From: Streptomyces sp. NBC_01217
GTDB taxonomy: Bacteria > Actinomycetota > Actinomycetes > Streptomycetales > Streptomycetaceae
Assembly: GCF_035994185.1 (NCBI RefSeq)
Contig: NZ_CP108538.1
Location: 6,177,501-6,241,500, forward strand
Length of the DNA stretch: 64,000 nucleotides
Direction: 5' to 3'
Shown: positions 55,532 to 64,000 of the stretch, piece by piece
How positions within the stretch are numbered: the first letter of the stretch is position 1
How the letters are laid out: each line of letters opens with the position of its first letter
Notes under the pieces: model-generated
Told to the model about the DNA's origin: nothing
Seen by the model: only the letters and a program-made list of their open reading frames with translations
Databases searched by the model: none
Position numbers and translations under genes: made by a program

Positions 55532-56767
55532 TCAGTTGTGGGCCTGTCCGACGAGTGCGAAGGTCTGGACGGCGATCTCCAGCTCCTCGTCCGTCGGCAC
55601 CACGGCGACCGCGACCCGCGCGTAGTCCGGCGAGATCAGCCGCGGTGAGCCGGACCGTACGGCGTTCAGATCCGCGTCCACCGCCAGGCCGAACTCTTCG
55701 AGACCGGTGATCGCAGCCTCCCGTACGGGCGCCGAGTTCTCCCCGACCCCCGCCGTGAACACCACCGCATCCACCCGCCCGAGGACCGCCGAATAGGCGC
55801 CGATGTACTTCTTCAGCCGGTGCACATAGATGTCGAACGCGAGCGCCGCCCGCTCGTCGCCCTCGTCGACCCGGCGCCGGATCTCCCGCATGTCGTTGTC
55901 GCCGCAGAGCCCGACCAGGCCGCTCTTCTTGTTGAGCAGTACGTCGATCTCGTCCGTCGACATCCCCGCCACCCGCTTGAGGTGGAAGGTGACGGCCGGA
56001 TCGATGTCGCCCGAGCGCGTACCCATCACCAGCCCCTCCAGCGGGGTCAGTCCCATCGAGGTCTCCACGCACCTGCCGCCCGCCACCGCCGAGGCCGAGG
56101 CGCCGTTGCCCAGGTGCAGCACGATGACATTGACGTCCTCGGGGCTGCGTCCCAGCAGCTCGGCGGCCTTGCGGGAGACATAGGCGTGCGAGGTGCCGTG
56201 GAATCCGTAGCGCCGGATGCGGTGCGCGTCGGCGGTCTCCACATCGATCGCGTACCGCGCCGCGTACTCCGGCATCGTCGTGTGGAACGCCGTGTCGAAG
56301 ACCGCCACCTGCGGCAGGTCCGGACGCAGGGCCTGTGCGGTACGGATGCCGACGATGTTCGCCGGATTGTGCAGCGGGGCCACCGGGACCAGGCGCTCGA
56401 TCTCCGTCAGCACCTCGTCGTCGATCACCACGGGCTCGGTGAACCGCAGCCCGCCGTGCACCACCCGGTGGCCGATCGCCGCCAGCGCGGGGGAGTCCAG
56501 GCCGAGGCCGTCGGCCGCCAGCTCCTCGGCCGCCGCCTTCAGCGCGGCCTCGTGATCGGCGATCCGGCCGATGCGCTCGCGCGGCTCGGCGCCCCCGCCG
56601 ACCAGCGGGGTGTGCACCAGCCGGGAGGTCTCCTCGCCGATCCGCTCGACCAGTCCGGCCGCCAGCCGGGAGTGGTCGCTCATGTCCAGGAGCTGGTACT
56701 TCACCGACGAGGAGCCGGAGTTGAGCACGAGTACGCGATCGGCGCGCACTGTCTTCGGGGTGGTCAT
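55532..56767 (-). CDS. ackA: Acetate kinase
   Basis: This 411-residue ASKHA-family kinase interconverts acetyl phosphate + ADP and acetate + ATP. Motifs are VLNSGSSSVKYQLL near residue 14, HRVVHGG, FDTAFHTTMP, RRYGFHGTSH and VFTAGVGENS. The ATG overlaps the pta stop by 4 nt, so the two enzymes are made together in the acetate/acetyl-phosphate pathway. Confidence 0.97.
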   Translation of the reverse strand: MTTPKTVRADRVLVLNSGSSSVKYQLLDMSDHSRLAAGLVERIGEETSRLVHTPLVGGGAEPRERIGRIADHEAALKAAAEELAADGLGLDSPALAAIGHRVVHGGLRFTEPVVIDDEVLTEIERLVPVAPLHNPANIVGIRTAQALRPDLPQVAVFDTAFHTTMPEYAARYAIDVETADAHRIRRYGFHGTSHAYVSRKAAELLGRSPEDVNVIVLHLGNGASASAVAGGRCVETSMGLTPLEGLVMGTRSGDIDPAVTFHLKRVAGMSTDEIDVLLNKKSGLVGLCGDNDMREIRRRVDEGDERAALAFDIYVHRLKKYIGAYSAVLGRVDAVVFTAGVGENSAPVREAAITGLEEFGLAVDADLNAVRSGSPRLISPDYARVAVAVVPTDEELEIAVQTFALVGQAHN

Positions 56768-58899
56768 GCGGTCTGCTCCTCGCCCTGCGCCTGGATCGCC
56801 GTGATGGCCACGGTATTGACGATGTCCTGGACGAGCGCGCCCCGGGATAGATCGTTGACGGGCTTCCGCAGCCCCTGGAGCACCGGTCCGACGGCCACCG
56901 CGCCCGCCGAGCGCTGCACGGCCTTGTACGTGTTGTTGCCGGTGTTCAGGTCCGGGAAGATCAGCACCGTCGCCTGCCCGGCCACCTCGGAGCCGGGCAG
57001 CTTCGTCGCGGCGACGCTCGGCTCCACCGCCGCGTCGTACTGGATCGGGCCCTCGATCCTGAGGTCCGGCCGGCTCCTGCGCACCCGGTCCGTCGCCTCG
57101 CGCACCTTGTCGACGTCGGCGCCCGACCCCGAGGTGCCCGTCGAGTACGACAGCATCGCGATCCGCGGCTCCACACCGAAGCGCGCGGCGGTGGCGGCCG
57201 ACTGCACCGCGATGTCGGCGAGCTGCTCCGCGTCCGGGTCCGGGTTGACCGCGCAGTCCCCGTACACCAGGACCTTGTCGGCCAGGCACATGAAGAAGAC
57301 GGAGGAGACGATCGAGGCGTCCGGCTTGGTCCCCCCAGCGCCCGCCGCCACCCTGCCTGACGAGCTTCGCTCGGCCCCCTTCGTTCTTATGATCTCGAAC
57401 GCGGGGCGGATCGTCGCCGCCGTGGAGTGCACGGCTCCCGAGACCATGCCGTCCGCGAGCCCCTCCTGGACCATCAGGGTGCCGAAGTAGTTGACGTCCG
57501 CGACGACGTCGTACGCCAGCTCGACCGTGACCCCGCGGTGCGCGCGCAGCTGTGCGTACCGCTCCGCGAAGGCCTGGCGCAGCTCGGAGGTCTGCGGGTC
57601 GATGAGCTGCGTACCGGCGAGATCGATGCCGAGGTCGGCGGCCTTCTTGCGGATGACGCCGGGGTCGCCGAGGAGCGTGAGGTCGCAGACGTCGCGGCGC
57701 AGCAGTACGTCGGCGGCGCGCAGCACCCGTTCCTCGGTGCCCTCCGGCAGGACGACGCGGCGCCGGTCGGCGCGGGCCTGCTCCAGCAGTTCGTGCTCGA
57801 ACATCATCGGGGTGACCCGGCCGCTGCGGGCCACCGAGATCCGGTCCAGCAGGGCGCCGGTGTCCACATGGCGCTCGAAGAGGCCCAGTGCGGTCTCGGC
57901 CTTGCGGGGCGTCGCCGCGTTCAACTTGCCTTCCAGCGCGAAGAGTTCCCCTGCGGTGGGGAAGGAGCCGCCGGCCACGGAGATGACCGGGGTGCCCGGT
58001 GCGAGTCGCGCGGCCAGCCTGAGTATCTCCTCGCCGGGGCGTTCGTTCAGGGTGAGCAGCACCCCCGCGATGGGCGGGGTCCCGGCGCTGTGCGCGGCCA
58101 GCGAGCCGATCACCAGATCCGCGCGGTCCCCGGGCGTGACCACCATGCAGCCCGGCGTCAGCGCCTTCAGCATGTTCGGCAGCATCGCACCGCCGAAGAC
58201 GAAGTCCAGCGCGTCCCTGGCCAGCCCGGAGTCGTCGCCGAGCAGCACCGTGCCGCCGAGCGCCGCGGTGATCTGGGCGACGGTCGGCGCGGAGAGCGCG
58301 GCGTCGTCCGGCAGGACCGAACAGGGGACGGGCAGCCGGGCCGCCAGCCGCTCCGCGATGGCATCACGGTCCTCGGCCGCCACCCGGTTCACGATCATCG
58401 CGAGGACGTCGCAGCCCAGGCCGGCGTACGCCCGGTAGGCGTTGTGGGTCTCGGCCCGTACGGAATCCGCGGGCTGGCCCTTCCCGCCGACCACCGCGAT
58501 GACCGAGGCGCCGAACTCATTGGCGAGCCGGGCGTTGAGCGCCAGCTCGTCCGGGAGCTGGGTGGCGGCGAAGTCGGTGCCGAGTACCAGCACCACCTCG
58601 TACTTCTGGGCCACCTGATGGAAGCGGTCGACGAGCCGGGAGACCAGTTCGTCCGTACCCTGCTCCGCCTGGAGCGCGGACGCCTCGTGGTAGTCCAGCC
58701 CATAGGCCGACGCGGGATCCTGGGAGAGCCGGTAGCGGGCCCGCAGCAGCTCGAACAGCCGGTCGGGTCCGTCGTGCACGAGCGGCCGGAACACCCCGAC
58801 CCGGTCCACCTGACGCGTCAGGAGCTCCATGACTCCCAGATCGACGACCTGCCGGCCGTCTCCCCGGTCGATCCCGGTCACGTACACGCTGCGCGTCAC
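56764..58899 (-). CDS. pta: Phosphate acetyltransferase with an 18-codon in-frame insertion
   Basis: This 711-residue long-type Pta converts acetyl-CoA and phosphate to acetyl phosphate. It has an N-terminal P-loop-like (BioD-type) domain, a DRTGG domain and the catalytic domain (from about residue 390). GTG 58899 (MTRSVYVTGIDRGDG) follows GGGAGAG. Inside the catalytic domain, residues 508-525 (GAERSSSGRVAAGAGGTK) interrupt the conserved run AFEIIRTK...PDASIVSSVFF; the insert is flanked by short direct repeats and looks like a translated dispersed repeat. Otherwise intact; activity likely but not certain. Confidence 0.94.
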   Translation of the reverse strand: MTRSVYVTGIDRGDGRQVVDLGVMELLTRQVDRVGVFRPLVHDGPDRLFELLRARYRLSQDPASAYGLDYHEASALQAEQGTDELVSRLVDRFHQVAQKYEVVLVLGTDFAATQLPDELALNARLANEFGASVIAVVGGKGQPADSVRAETHNAYRAYAGLGCDVLAMIVNRVAAEDRDAIAERLAARLPVPCSVLPDDAALSAPTVAQITAALGGTVLLGDDSGLARDALDFVFGGAMLPNMLKALTPGCMVVTPGDRADLVIGSLAAHSAGTPPIAGVLLTLNERPGEEILRLAARLAPGTPVISVAGGSFPTAGELFALEGKLNAATPRKAETALGLFERHVDTGALLDRISVARSGRVTPMMFEHELLEQARADRRRVVLPEGTEERVLRAADVLLRRDVCDLTLLGDPGVIRKKAADLGIDLAGTQLIDPQTSELRQAFAERYAQLRAHRGVTVELAYDVVADVNYFGTLMVQEGLADGMVSGAVHSTAATIRPAFEIIRTKGAERSSSGRVAAGAGGTKPDASIVSSVFFMCLADKVLVYGDCAVNPDPDAEQLADIAVQSAATAARFGVEPRIAMLSYSTGTSGSGADVDKVREATDRVRRSRPDLRIEGPIQYDAAVEPSVAATKLPGSEVAGQATVLIFPDLNTGNNTYKAVQRSAGAVAVGPVLQGLRKPVNDLSRGALVQDIVNTVAITAIQAQGEEQTA
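57325..57378 (-). repeat. 54-bp inserted element within pta
   Basis: The insert begins after ACGAAG and ends with ACCAAG, near-copies of each other, and holds a CGAGC-TTC-GCTCG hairpin (57361-57373). Its 54 bp keep the pta frame. Sequences with the CCGAGCGAAGCTCG hairpin are common dispersed repeats in Streptomyces. Confidence 0.75.
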
Positions 58900-59117
58900 G
58901 CGTGCTCTCCCGTCCATATTTGCGGTTTGGGATGGTATTGCCAAGTTGACGATACCCGCGCGGGCACAGGCGCCGCCCGCCGGGTGAAAGACCCTCCGCG
59001 GAAGGCCCTAGCGCGAGGTCCAGACCTGACGTGGGACAATTGTTGTGGCTCACGGTACGGGGGATTCTGTAGTCGCCCCCGAAATGCATGGCACTAGCGA
59101 GCAGGAGATACAGCACG

Positions 59118-60143
59118 ATGCGCATCGGAGTTCTCACGGCAGGCGGCGACTGCCCAGGCCTGAACGCAGTGATCCGGTCGGTCGTGCACCGTGCCGTGGC
59201 GGGTTACGGCGATGAAGTCATCGGCTTCGAGGACGGGTTCAAGGGACTCCTCGACGGCCACTTCCGCCCCCTCGGTCTCAACGAGGTCAGCGGCATCCTC
59301 TCCCTCGGCGGCACCATTCTCGGCTCGGCCCGGCTGGAGCGCGACCGGCTGCGCGAGGCCGCCGAGAACTGCGCCGAGCTGAGCCGCCGTTACGGCATGG
59401 ACGCCCTCATCCCGATCGGCGGCGAAGGCACCCTCACCGCCGCGCGGATGCTGTCGGACGCCGGGATGCCCGTCGTCGGCGTCCCCAAGACCATCGACAA
59501 CGACATCTCCGCCACCGACCGCACCTTCGGCTTCGACACCGCGGTGGGCGTCGCCACCGATGCCATAGACCGCCTCAAGACCACCGCCGAATCGCACCAG
59601 CGGGTCATGGTCGTCGAGGTGATGGGCCGCCACGCGGGCTGGATCGCGCTGGAGTCCGGCATGGCGGGCGGCGCGCACGGCATCTGCCTGCCCGAGCGCC
59701 GCTTCCAGGTCGAGGACCTGGTCAAGATGGTCGAGGAACGCTTCGCACGCGGCAAGAAGTTCGCGGTCATCTGTGTCGCCGAGGGCGCGCACCCGGCCGA
59801 GGGCTCCATGCCGTACGCCAAGGGCGAGATCGACCAGTACGGCCACGAGCGCTTCCAGGGCATCGGCAACCGGCTGGCCATCGAGCTGGAGACCCGGCTC
59901 GGCAAGGAGGCACGGCCGGTCATTCTCGGCCATGTGCAGCGCGGCGGCACGCCGACCGCGTACGACCGGGTGCTCGCCACCCGCTTCGGCTGGCACGCGG
60001 TGGAGGCCGCGCACCGCGGAGACTTCGGCCGGATGACGGCCCTGCGCGGCAACGACATCAAGATGGTCCCGCTCGCCGACGCCATCACCCGGCTCAAGAC
60101 CGTACCGGCGGACCGGATGGACGAGGCGGAGTCGGTCTTCTGA
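59118..60143 (+). CDS. pfkA: ATP-dependent 6-phosphofructokinase
   Basis: This 341-residue enzyme phosphorylates fructose 6-phosphate. ATG 59118 (MRIGVLTAGGDCPGLNAV) is used. The nucleotide loop reads GGEGT at residues 101-105; PPi-dependent relatives such as the Amycolatopsis enzyme have Asp where Gly104 stands, so ATP is the likely donor. PKTIDND and the MGRHAGWIA segment complete the active site. It is divergent from pta over 218 bp, so the glycolytic and acetate genes face apart. Confidence 0.94.
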   Translation: MRIGVLTAGGDCPGLNAVIRSVVHRAVAGYGDEVIGFEDGFKGLLDGHFRPLGLNEVSGILSLGGTILGSARLERDRLREAAENCAELSRRYGMDALIPIGGEGTLTAARMLSDAGMPVVGVPKTIDNDISATDRTFGFDTAVGVATDAIDRLKTTAESHQRVMVVEVMGRHAGWIALESGMAGGAHGICLPERRFQVEDLVKMVEERFARGKKFAVICVAEGAHPAEGSMPYAKGEIDQYGHERFQGIGNRLAIELETRLGKEARPVILGHVQRGGTPTAYDRVLATRFGWHAVEAAHRGDFGRMTALRGNDIKMVPLADAITRLKTVPADRMDEAESVF

Positions 60144-60167
60144 CCGGATCCGGTCTTCTCGCGCGAG

Positions 60168-60234
60168 CCGGCCTTCCGGCCGGGGGTGGTCCTCTGCCGA
60201 CCAGGGCGGTCTGAGCACCCCGGCCTTCCGGCCG
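60168..60234. terminator. GC-rich hairpins between convergent genes
   Basis: Two small hairpins with the same TTCC loop (CCGGCC-TTCC-GGCCGG at 60168-60183 and CGGCC-TTCC-GGCCG at 60221-60234) lie between pfkA and the convergent regulator gene. They may act together as a terminator. No U-run. Confidence 0.5.
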
Positions 60235-60271
60235 CCCCCGGCCCTCCGGCCCCCCGGCAGGGGCGTACCGC

Positions 60272-60970
60272 TCAGGCATCCGGCTTCCGTACCCCCGCCG
60301 TCCCCCAGAACCGTTCCACGATCTCCGCCAGGAACTCCCGCCCCGCCGCACCCGTCGCCCCGGCCCGCTCCGTACCCGTGCTGCTCCAGCTCAGCGTCGA
60401 CACCATCAGCGCCTGGTAGTCGGCGTGCAGCTGCTCCATCACGTCCTGGAGGAAGCCGCGCTCCAGCGGCACCAGCTTCGCCACCTGCCGCACATGGGCC
60501 TGCCAGCGCGTCGTCACCGCGCCGCGCAGCAGCTCCGCCAGCTCCTCGTCCCGGCCGCAGACCGTCACGAACCCGGCGGGGGTCAGCCCCAGCACCTCGC
60601 TGAGCACCGCGGACTGGCGTTCATTGCCGCGCCAGCGCCCCGCCTCCTCCATCCGCAGATACGCGGTGGCCGTCAGCCCCAGCAGACGCGCCAGCTCCTC
60701 CACGGCCAGCTCCCTGGCCACCCGGTGCTCCCGCAGGGTGCGCGCGGCGGTGAGCAGCTCGCCCGGCGAGCACCACAACACCCCGGCCAGCGCCGTGAGT
60801 TCGTACTCGCTCGGGACGGCGAGCCCGCGCTCCCAGGCGACCACCGTCTCGGCGCTGACACGGAGTCCGTACTGGGCCCCGAGTCCGTAGGCGACGTGGC
60901 CGGGAAGCATCCCCAGGGCCTCGCGGAGTCGGCGCGCGGCGGGGGCGTTGAAGGGCGGGGAGGGGTCCAC
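60272..60970 (-). CDS. XRE-type helix-turn-helix regulator
   Basis: This ~232-residue protein starts at GTG 60970 (MDPSPPFNAPAARRLREALG) after GGTGGGG. It contains two helix-turn-helix-like segments (GLRVSAETVVAWERGLAVPSEYE and LAVEELARLLGLTATAYLRMEE, cited in part) and a C-terminal helical part. Similar proteins in streptomycetes are annotated only as DNA-binding. Target unknown. A short TAGGA-ACG-TCCTA repeat lies 64 bp upstream (61034-61046). Confidence 0.75.
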   Translation of the reverse strand: MDPSPPFNAPAARRLREALGMLPGHVAYGLGAQYGLRVSAETVVAWERGLAVPSEYELTALAGVLWCSPGELLTAARTLREHRVARELAVEELARLLGLTATAYLRMEEAGRWRGNERQSAVLSEVLGLTPAGFVTVCGRDEELAELLRGAVTTRWQAHVRQVAKLVPLERGFLQDVMEQLHADYQALMVSTLSWSSTGTERAGATGAAGREFLAEIVERFWGTAGVRKPDA

Positions 60971-61085
60971 GGCCCCACCGTAGGAGCCGGCACGCGGTCT
61001 GACTACGGTGTGTTCCGCCCATATCACGGCTCGTAGGAACGTCCTAGGCCGAATACGGCCTTCTTGCCGCGCGGGCCGTACGGCG

Positions 61086-61760
61086 TCAGCGGTTCTCGGC
61101 CACCCACCGGTAGTGCAGCTCCGGGCGCCCGATCTGACCGTACTGCGGACTGCGCACCGCACGCCCCACCGTCACCAGATGCTCCAGATAGCGGCGCGCC
61201 GTGATCCGCGAGATCCCCACCTCCACCCCGGCCGCGCCCGCCGTGACCCCGTCCGGAGCGGCCCGCAGGACGCGGGTGACGGCCTCCAGCGTCGGGCCGC
61301 TCAGCCCCTTCGGCAGCCGGGACGGCTGCGGTGCGCGCAGGGCGCCCAGCGCCCGGTCCACCTCGTCCTGACCGCTCGCCTCACCGGCCGCCGCGCGGAA
61401 CTCGGCGTAGCGCACGAGCCGGTCGCGCAGGGTGGCGAAGGTGAACGGTTTCAGCACGTACTGGACGACACCGAGCGACACCCCTTCCCGCACCACCGCC
61501 AGATCGCGCGCCGACGTCACCGCGATGACATCCGCCGCGTGCCCGGCCGCGCGCAGCGAGCGCAGCAGCTGAAGGCCGTGGCCGTCGGGCAGATACAGAT
61601 CCAGGAGCAGCAGATCGACCGGCGTACGGTCCAGCGCCCGCACCGCCTCCGCGCGCGAGTGCGCGACCGCGGCCACGGCGAATCCGGGGACGCGGCCCAC
61701 ATACAGCTGATGGGCGTCCGCGGCGACGGGATCGTCCTCGACCACCAGCACCTGGATCAT
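61086..61760 (-). CDS. CitB/DcuR-type response regulator
   Basis: This 224-residue regulator has a receiver domain (acid pocket VEDD near residue 8, phospho-Asp54 in LLLLDLYLPDG, Lys in VLKPF) and a C-terminal helix-turn-helix typical of the CitB group (GVTAGAAGVEVGISRITARRYLEHL, in part). Its ATG overlaps the kinase stop by 4 nt. It probably activates the divergent dicarboxylate symporter gene. Confidence 0.92.
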   Translation of the reverse strand: MIQVLVVEDDPVAADAHQLYVGRVPGFAVAAVAHSRAEAVRALDRTPVDLLLLDLYLPDGHGLQLLRSLRAAGHAADVIAVTSARDLAVVREGVSLGVVQYVLKPFTFATLRDRLVRYAEFRAAAGEASGQDEVDRALGALRAPQPSRLPKGLSGPTLEAVTRVLRAAPDGVTAGAAGVEVGISRITARRYLEHLVTVGRAVRSPQYGQIGRPELHYRWVAENR

Positions 61761-63442
61761 GCGGTGGCCTCCTTCGCGGCGGACGTCGTGCGGTGGGCGA
61801 CGGCCAGCGGCAGCCGCACCGTGAACTGCGCACCGCCGTCCGGACCGTGGCCCAGCGCCACCGTCCCGCCGTTGCGATGCACCGCCTGCTGCACGAGGGC
61901 CAGCCCGATCCCCCGCCCCGCGCCGTGCGTCGACCAGCCCCGGTCGAACACCTCGGCCGCGTCGTCCGGATCGATCCCGGCCCCGGTGTCGGCGACCCGC
62001 AGCAGCAGCTCGCCCTCCCCGGCGAGCGCGGTGACGGTGACCCGGGCGCGGCCGGACCGGCCCGCCGCCGCTCCCCGCTGGGCGGGCACGGCTGCGGACC
62101 CCGGCACCCCGGTCACCGCCTCGGAGGCGGCGTCCACCGCGTTGTCGATCAGATTGCCGAGGACCGTCACCAGGTCCCGCGGCGGCAGGGTCGCGGGCAG
62201 GGCGCCGTCGTCGATCAGACTGTCCTCCGCGAGCACCAGCTCCACCCCCCGCTCGTTGGCCTGCGCCGCCTTGCCGAGCAGCAGCGCGGCCAGCACCGGT
62301 TCGGCGACGGCGCCCACCACCCGGTCCGTGAGGGCCTGGGCCAGCTCCAGTTCGGCGGTGGCGAAACCCACCGCCTCCTGCGCCCGGCCCAGTTCGATCA
62401 GCGAGACGACCGTGTGCAGCCGGTTCGCCGCCTCGTGCGCCTGCGAGCGCAGGGCCTGGGTGAACCCCCGCTCGGAGTCCAACTCACCGGACAGTGCCTG
62501 CAGTTCCGTGTGATCGCGCAGCGTCACGACCGTACCGCGCTGCTCCCCGCCCACCACCGGACGGGTGTTGACGACGATCACCCGCTCCGCCGTCAGATGC
62601 AGCTCGTCGACCCGCTCCTCGGAGGCGAGCAGCGCACCGGTCAGCGGCGCCGGCAGATCCAGCTCGTCGACCCTGCGCCCGACCGCACCGGCACCGAGAC
62701 CGAGCAGCTCCCGGCCCGCGTCGTTGATCAGCGCGATCCTGCGCCGTCCGTCGAGCATCAGCAGCCCTTCGCGCACCGCGTGCAGCGTGGCCTGGTGGTA
62801 GTCGTGCATCCGGCTCAGCTCGGCGGCGTTCATGCCGTGCGTGTGCCGCCGGAGCCGGGCGTTGATCACGTACGTGCCGATGCCGCCGAGGGCGAGGGCC
62901 CCGCCCGCCGCCAGCCCCAGCGCCCCCAGCTGTGCCCGCACCTGCGAGGAGACCCGGTCGACCGTGATGCCCGCGCTGACCAGGCCGGTGATCCTGCCGC
63001 CGTCCCGGATCGGGGTGACGACCCGGATCGAGGGGCCGAGCGTGCCGGTGTACGTCTCCGTGAACGTCTCGCCGCGCAGCGCCCGCGCGGTGTGCCCGAG
63101 GAACTTCTCGCCGATCAGCCCGGCGTCCGGGTGCGTCCAGCGGATCCGGTCCGGGGACATGATCGTGACGAAGGCGATCCCGGTGTCCCTGCGGACCTTC
63201 TCCGCGTACGGCTGCAGCACGGCCGACGGGTCCGGGGTGCGGATCGCCTCCCGTACGGACGGGGAGTCGGCGATCGCCAGCGCCGCCGCCCTGACCTGCC
63301 GGGCCGCCGTCTCCTTCGCCTGTCCGCTGCCGGAGACGTACGCGAAGAACGCGCACCCCGCCACCACGGCCGCGACCAGCACCACCTGCATGGCGAAGAG
63401 CTGCCCTGCGAGGCTGCGGGGGCGGGTACGGGGGAGGCGCAT
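61757..63442 (-). CDS. DcuS/CitA-type sensor histidine kinase
   Basis: This 561-residue kinase has a transmembrane helix near residue 20, a ~130-residue periplasmic-side sensor domain (RRDTGIAFVTIMSPDRIRWTHPD, in part), a second helix near residue 185, a PAS domain (GLLMLDGRRRIALINDAGREL, in part), the H-box (SQAHEAANRLHTVVSLIELG) and an ATPase domain (LIDNAVDA, VADTGAGI, GIGLALVQQAV). This layout senses C4-dicarboxylates or citrate in the family. ATG 63442 is used. It faces away from the symporter gene. Confidence 0.92.
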   Translation of the reverse strand: MRLPRTRPRSLAGQLFAMQVVLVAAVVAGCAFFAYVSGSGQAKETAARQVRAAALAIADSPSVREAIRTPDPSAVLQPYAEKVRRDTGIAFVTIMSPDRIRWTHPDAGLIGEKFLGHTARALRGETFTETYTGTLGPSIRVVTPIRDGGRITGLVSAGITVDRVSSQVRAQLGALGLAAGGALALGGIGTYVINARLRRHTHGMNAAELSRMHDYHQATLHAVREGLLMLDGRRRIALINDAGRELLGLGAGAVGRRVDELDLPAPLTGALLASEERVDELHLTAERVIVVNTRPVVGGEQRGTVVTLRDHTELQALSGELDSERGFTQALRSQAHEAANRLHTVVSLIELGRAQEAVGFATAELELAQALTDRVVGAVAEPVLAALLLGKAAQANERGVELVLAEDSLIDDGALPATLPPRDLVTVLGNLIDNAVDAASEAVTGVPGSAAVPAQRGAAAGRSGRARVTVTALAGEGELLLRVADTGAGIDPDDAAEVFDRGWSTHGAGRGIGLALVQQAVHRNGGTVALGHGPDGGAQFTVRLPLAVAHRTTSAAKEATA

Positions 63443-63490
63443 GGCCCCAGTGTGCCTGGCCGAAAACATATGAACGAAATGCACGTAACG

Positions 63491-63504
63491 GTGACCGCCG
63501 TCAC
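63491..63504. promoter_or_regulatory. Inverted repeat in the kinase/symporter divergent region
   Basis: GTGAC-CGCC-GTCAC is a perfect 5-bp inverted repeat 70-80 bp upstream of the symporter start. It may be a binding site of the CitB-type regulator or another factor. Confidence 0.35.
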
Positions 63505-63572
63505 ACGGGGCGAGATATTCGCCGGGACCCCCAGGGACGGGGGTCGGACAGAGCCGAGCCGAGGAGAACCCC

Positions 63573-64000
63573 ATGGGAGTGCCAACCGCCAGGCGGGACC
63601 GTACGCATTATCTGTATCTCGCCGTGATCGCGGCCGTGGGCCTCGGCATCCTCGTGGGCTTCGTGGCCCCGGACTTCGCCGTGGAGCTCAAGCCGATCGG
63701 TACCGGCTTCGTCAACCTCATCAAGATGATGATCTCGCCGATCATCTTCTGCACGATCGTGCTGGGCGTCGGATCGGTGCGCAAGGCCGCCAAGGTCGGC
63801 GCGGTCGGCGGCCTCGCCCTCGGCTACTTCCTCGTGATGTCGACCGTCGCGCTCGCCATCGGTCTGCTCGTCGGCAACATCCTGGAGCCCGGCTCGGGCC
63901 TCCACCTCACCGAGGCCGTGCGCGCCGCCGGTGAGAAGCAGGCGGCCGGTGCCAGCGAGTCCACCGTGGACTTCCTGCTCGGCATCATCCCGACGACGAT
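63573..64000 (+). CDS. dctA: Dicarboxylate/H+ (or Na+) symporter, DctA type, 3' end outside window
   Basis: The frame opens at ATG 63573, six bases after GAGGAG, and is open to the window end (142 residues seen of ~440 expected). The N-terminus has the dicarboxylate/amino acid:cation symporter pattern: a first helix (YLYLAVIAAVGLGILVGF), FVNLIKMMISPIIFCTIVLGVG (in part) and a third helix. It is divergent from a DcuSR-like sensor pair, which supports uptake of C4-dicarboxylates. The rest of the gene is not visible. Confidence 0.88.
   Translation, partial: MGVPTARRDRTHYLYLAVIAAVGLGILVGFVAPDFAVELKPIGTGFVNLIKMMISPIIFCTIVLGVGSVRKAAKVGAVGGLALGYFLVMSTVALAIGLLVGNILEPGSGLHLTEAVRAAGEKQAAGASESTVDFLLGIIPTT

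Overview
This 64-kb window is chromosomal DNA of a Streptomyces species. It has very high GC at third codon positions, frequent GTG and TTG starts, and the gene order of the core-chromosome segment that follows the atp operon in S. coelicolor (as I remember it, roughly SCO5363 to SCO5430). Only housekeeping and developmental genes are seen. The one mobile element is a tnpB-only IS605-type insertion. I saw no rRNA, tRNA or CRISPR array.

Left part (1-12.5 kb): the end of a low-molecular-weight protein-tyrosine phosphatase, a glyA paralogue, a WecA/TagO-type GlcNAc-1-phosphate transferase preceded by a coupled small ORF, and the complete F1Fo ATP synthase operon atpIBEFHAGDC. A Rex (NADH/NAD+ sensor) operator-like site lies upstream of atpI. 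Hairpins lie in the atpH-atpA and atpD-atpC gaps. A DUF2550 membrane protein follows.

12.5-25.3 kb: a secreted CBM2-FnIII-GH18 chitinase with the classic chitinase promoter (two 12-bp direct repeats around the -35 box) next to its ChiR/ChiS-like two-component system. Then come a membrane protein, a PduO-type cobalamin adenosyltransferase, a 3-hydroxybutyryl-CoA dehydrogenase, a STAS-domain anti-sigma antagonist lacking the usual phospho-serine, a large membrane-anchored STAND-like ATPase, the mismatch nuclease NucS, a luciferase-like oxidoreductase and small unknown proteins.

25.3-37.4 kb: two tandem, clearly duplicated ABC ATPase/permease pairs; the coiled-coil polarity and cytoskeletal proteins FilP and Scy; then methylmalonyl-CoA epimerase, a thiolase and MeaB. 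With the IcmA mutase at 47.1 kb and the adenosyltransferase at 17.2 kb, these form a B12-dependent acyl-CoA branch.

37.4-40 kb is a decayed locus. A PepSY-domain protein is truncated and frameshifted. An OmpR-type response regulator is frameshifted by a 5-unit decanucleotide repeat and runs into the last ~45 codons of its histidine kinase. An intact TnpB element sits between the two remnants.

40-64 kb: a MarR regulator, three overlapping AIM24-family genes, two DUF3817 paralogues, a thiamine-binding MTH1187 protein, an ArsR-type regulator divergent from an MFS exporter, a second MarR, icmA with a 24-bp palindrome at its start, a TetR regulator, a thioredoxin-TPR protein (CnoX/YbbN type) and a three-gene secreted/membrane operon of unknown function. 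Central carbon genes follow: pyk, ackA, pta (with an 18-codon in-frame insertion) and pfkA. The window ends with an XRE-type regulator and a DcuSR-like two-component system divergent from a dctA-type dicarboxylate symporter cut by the window end.
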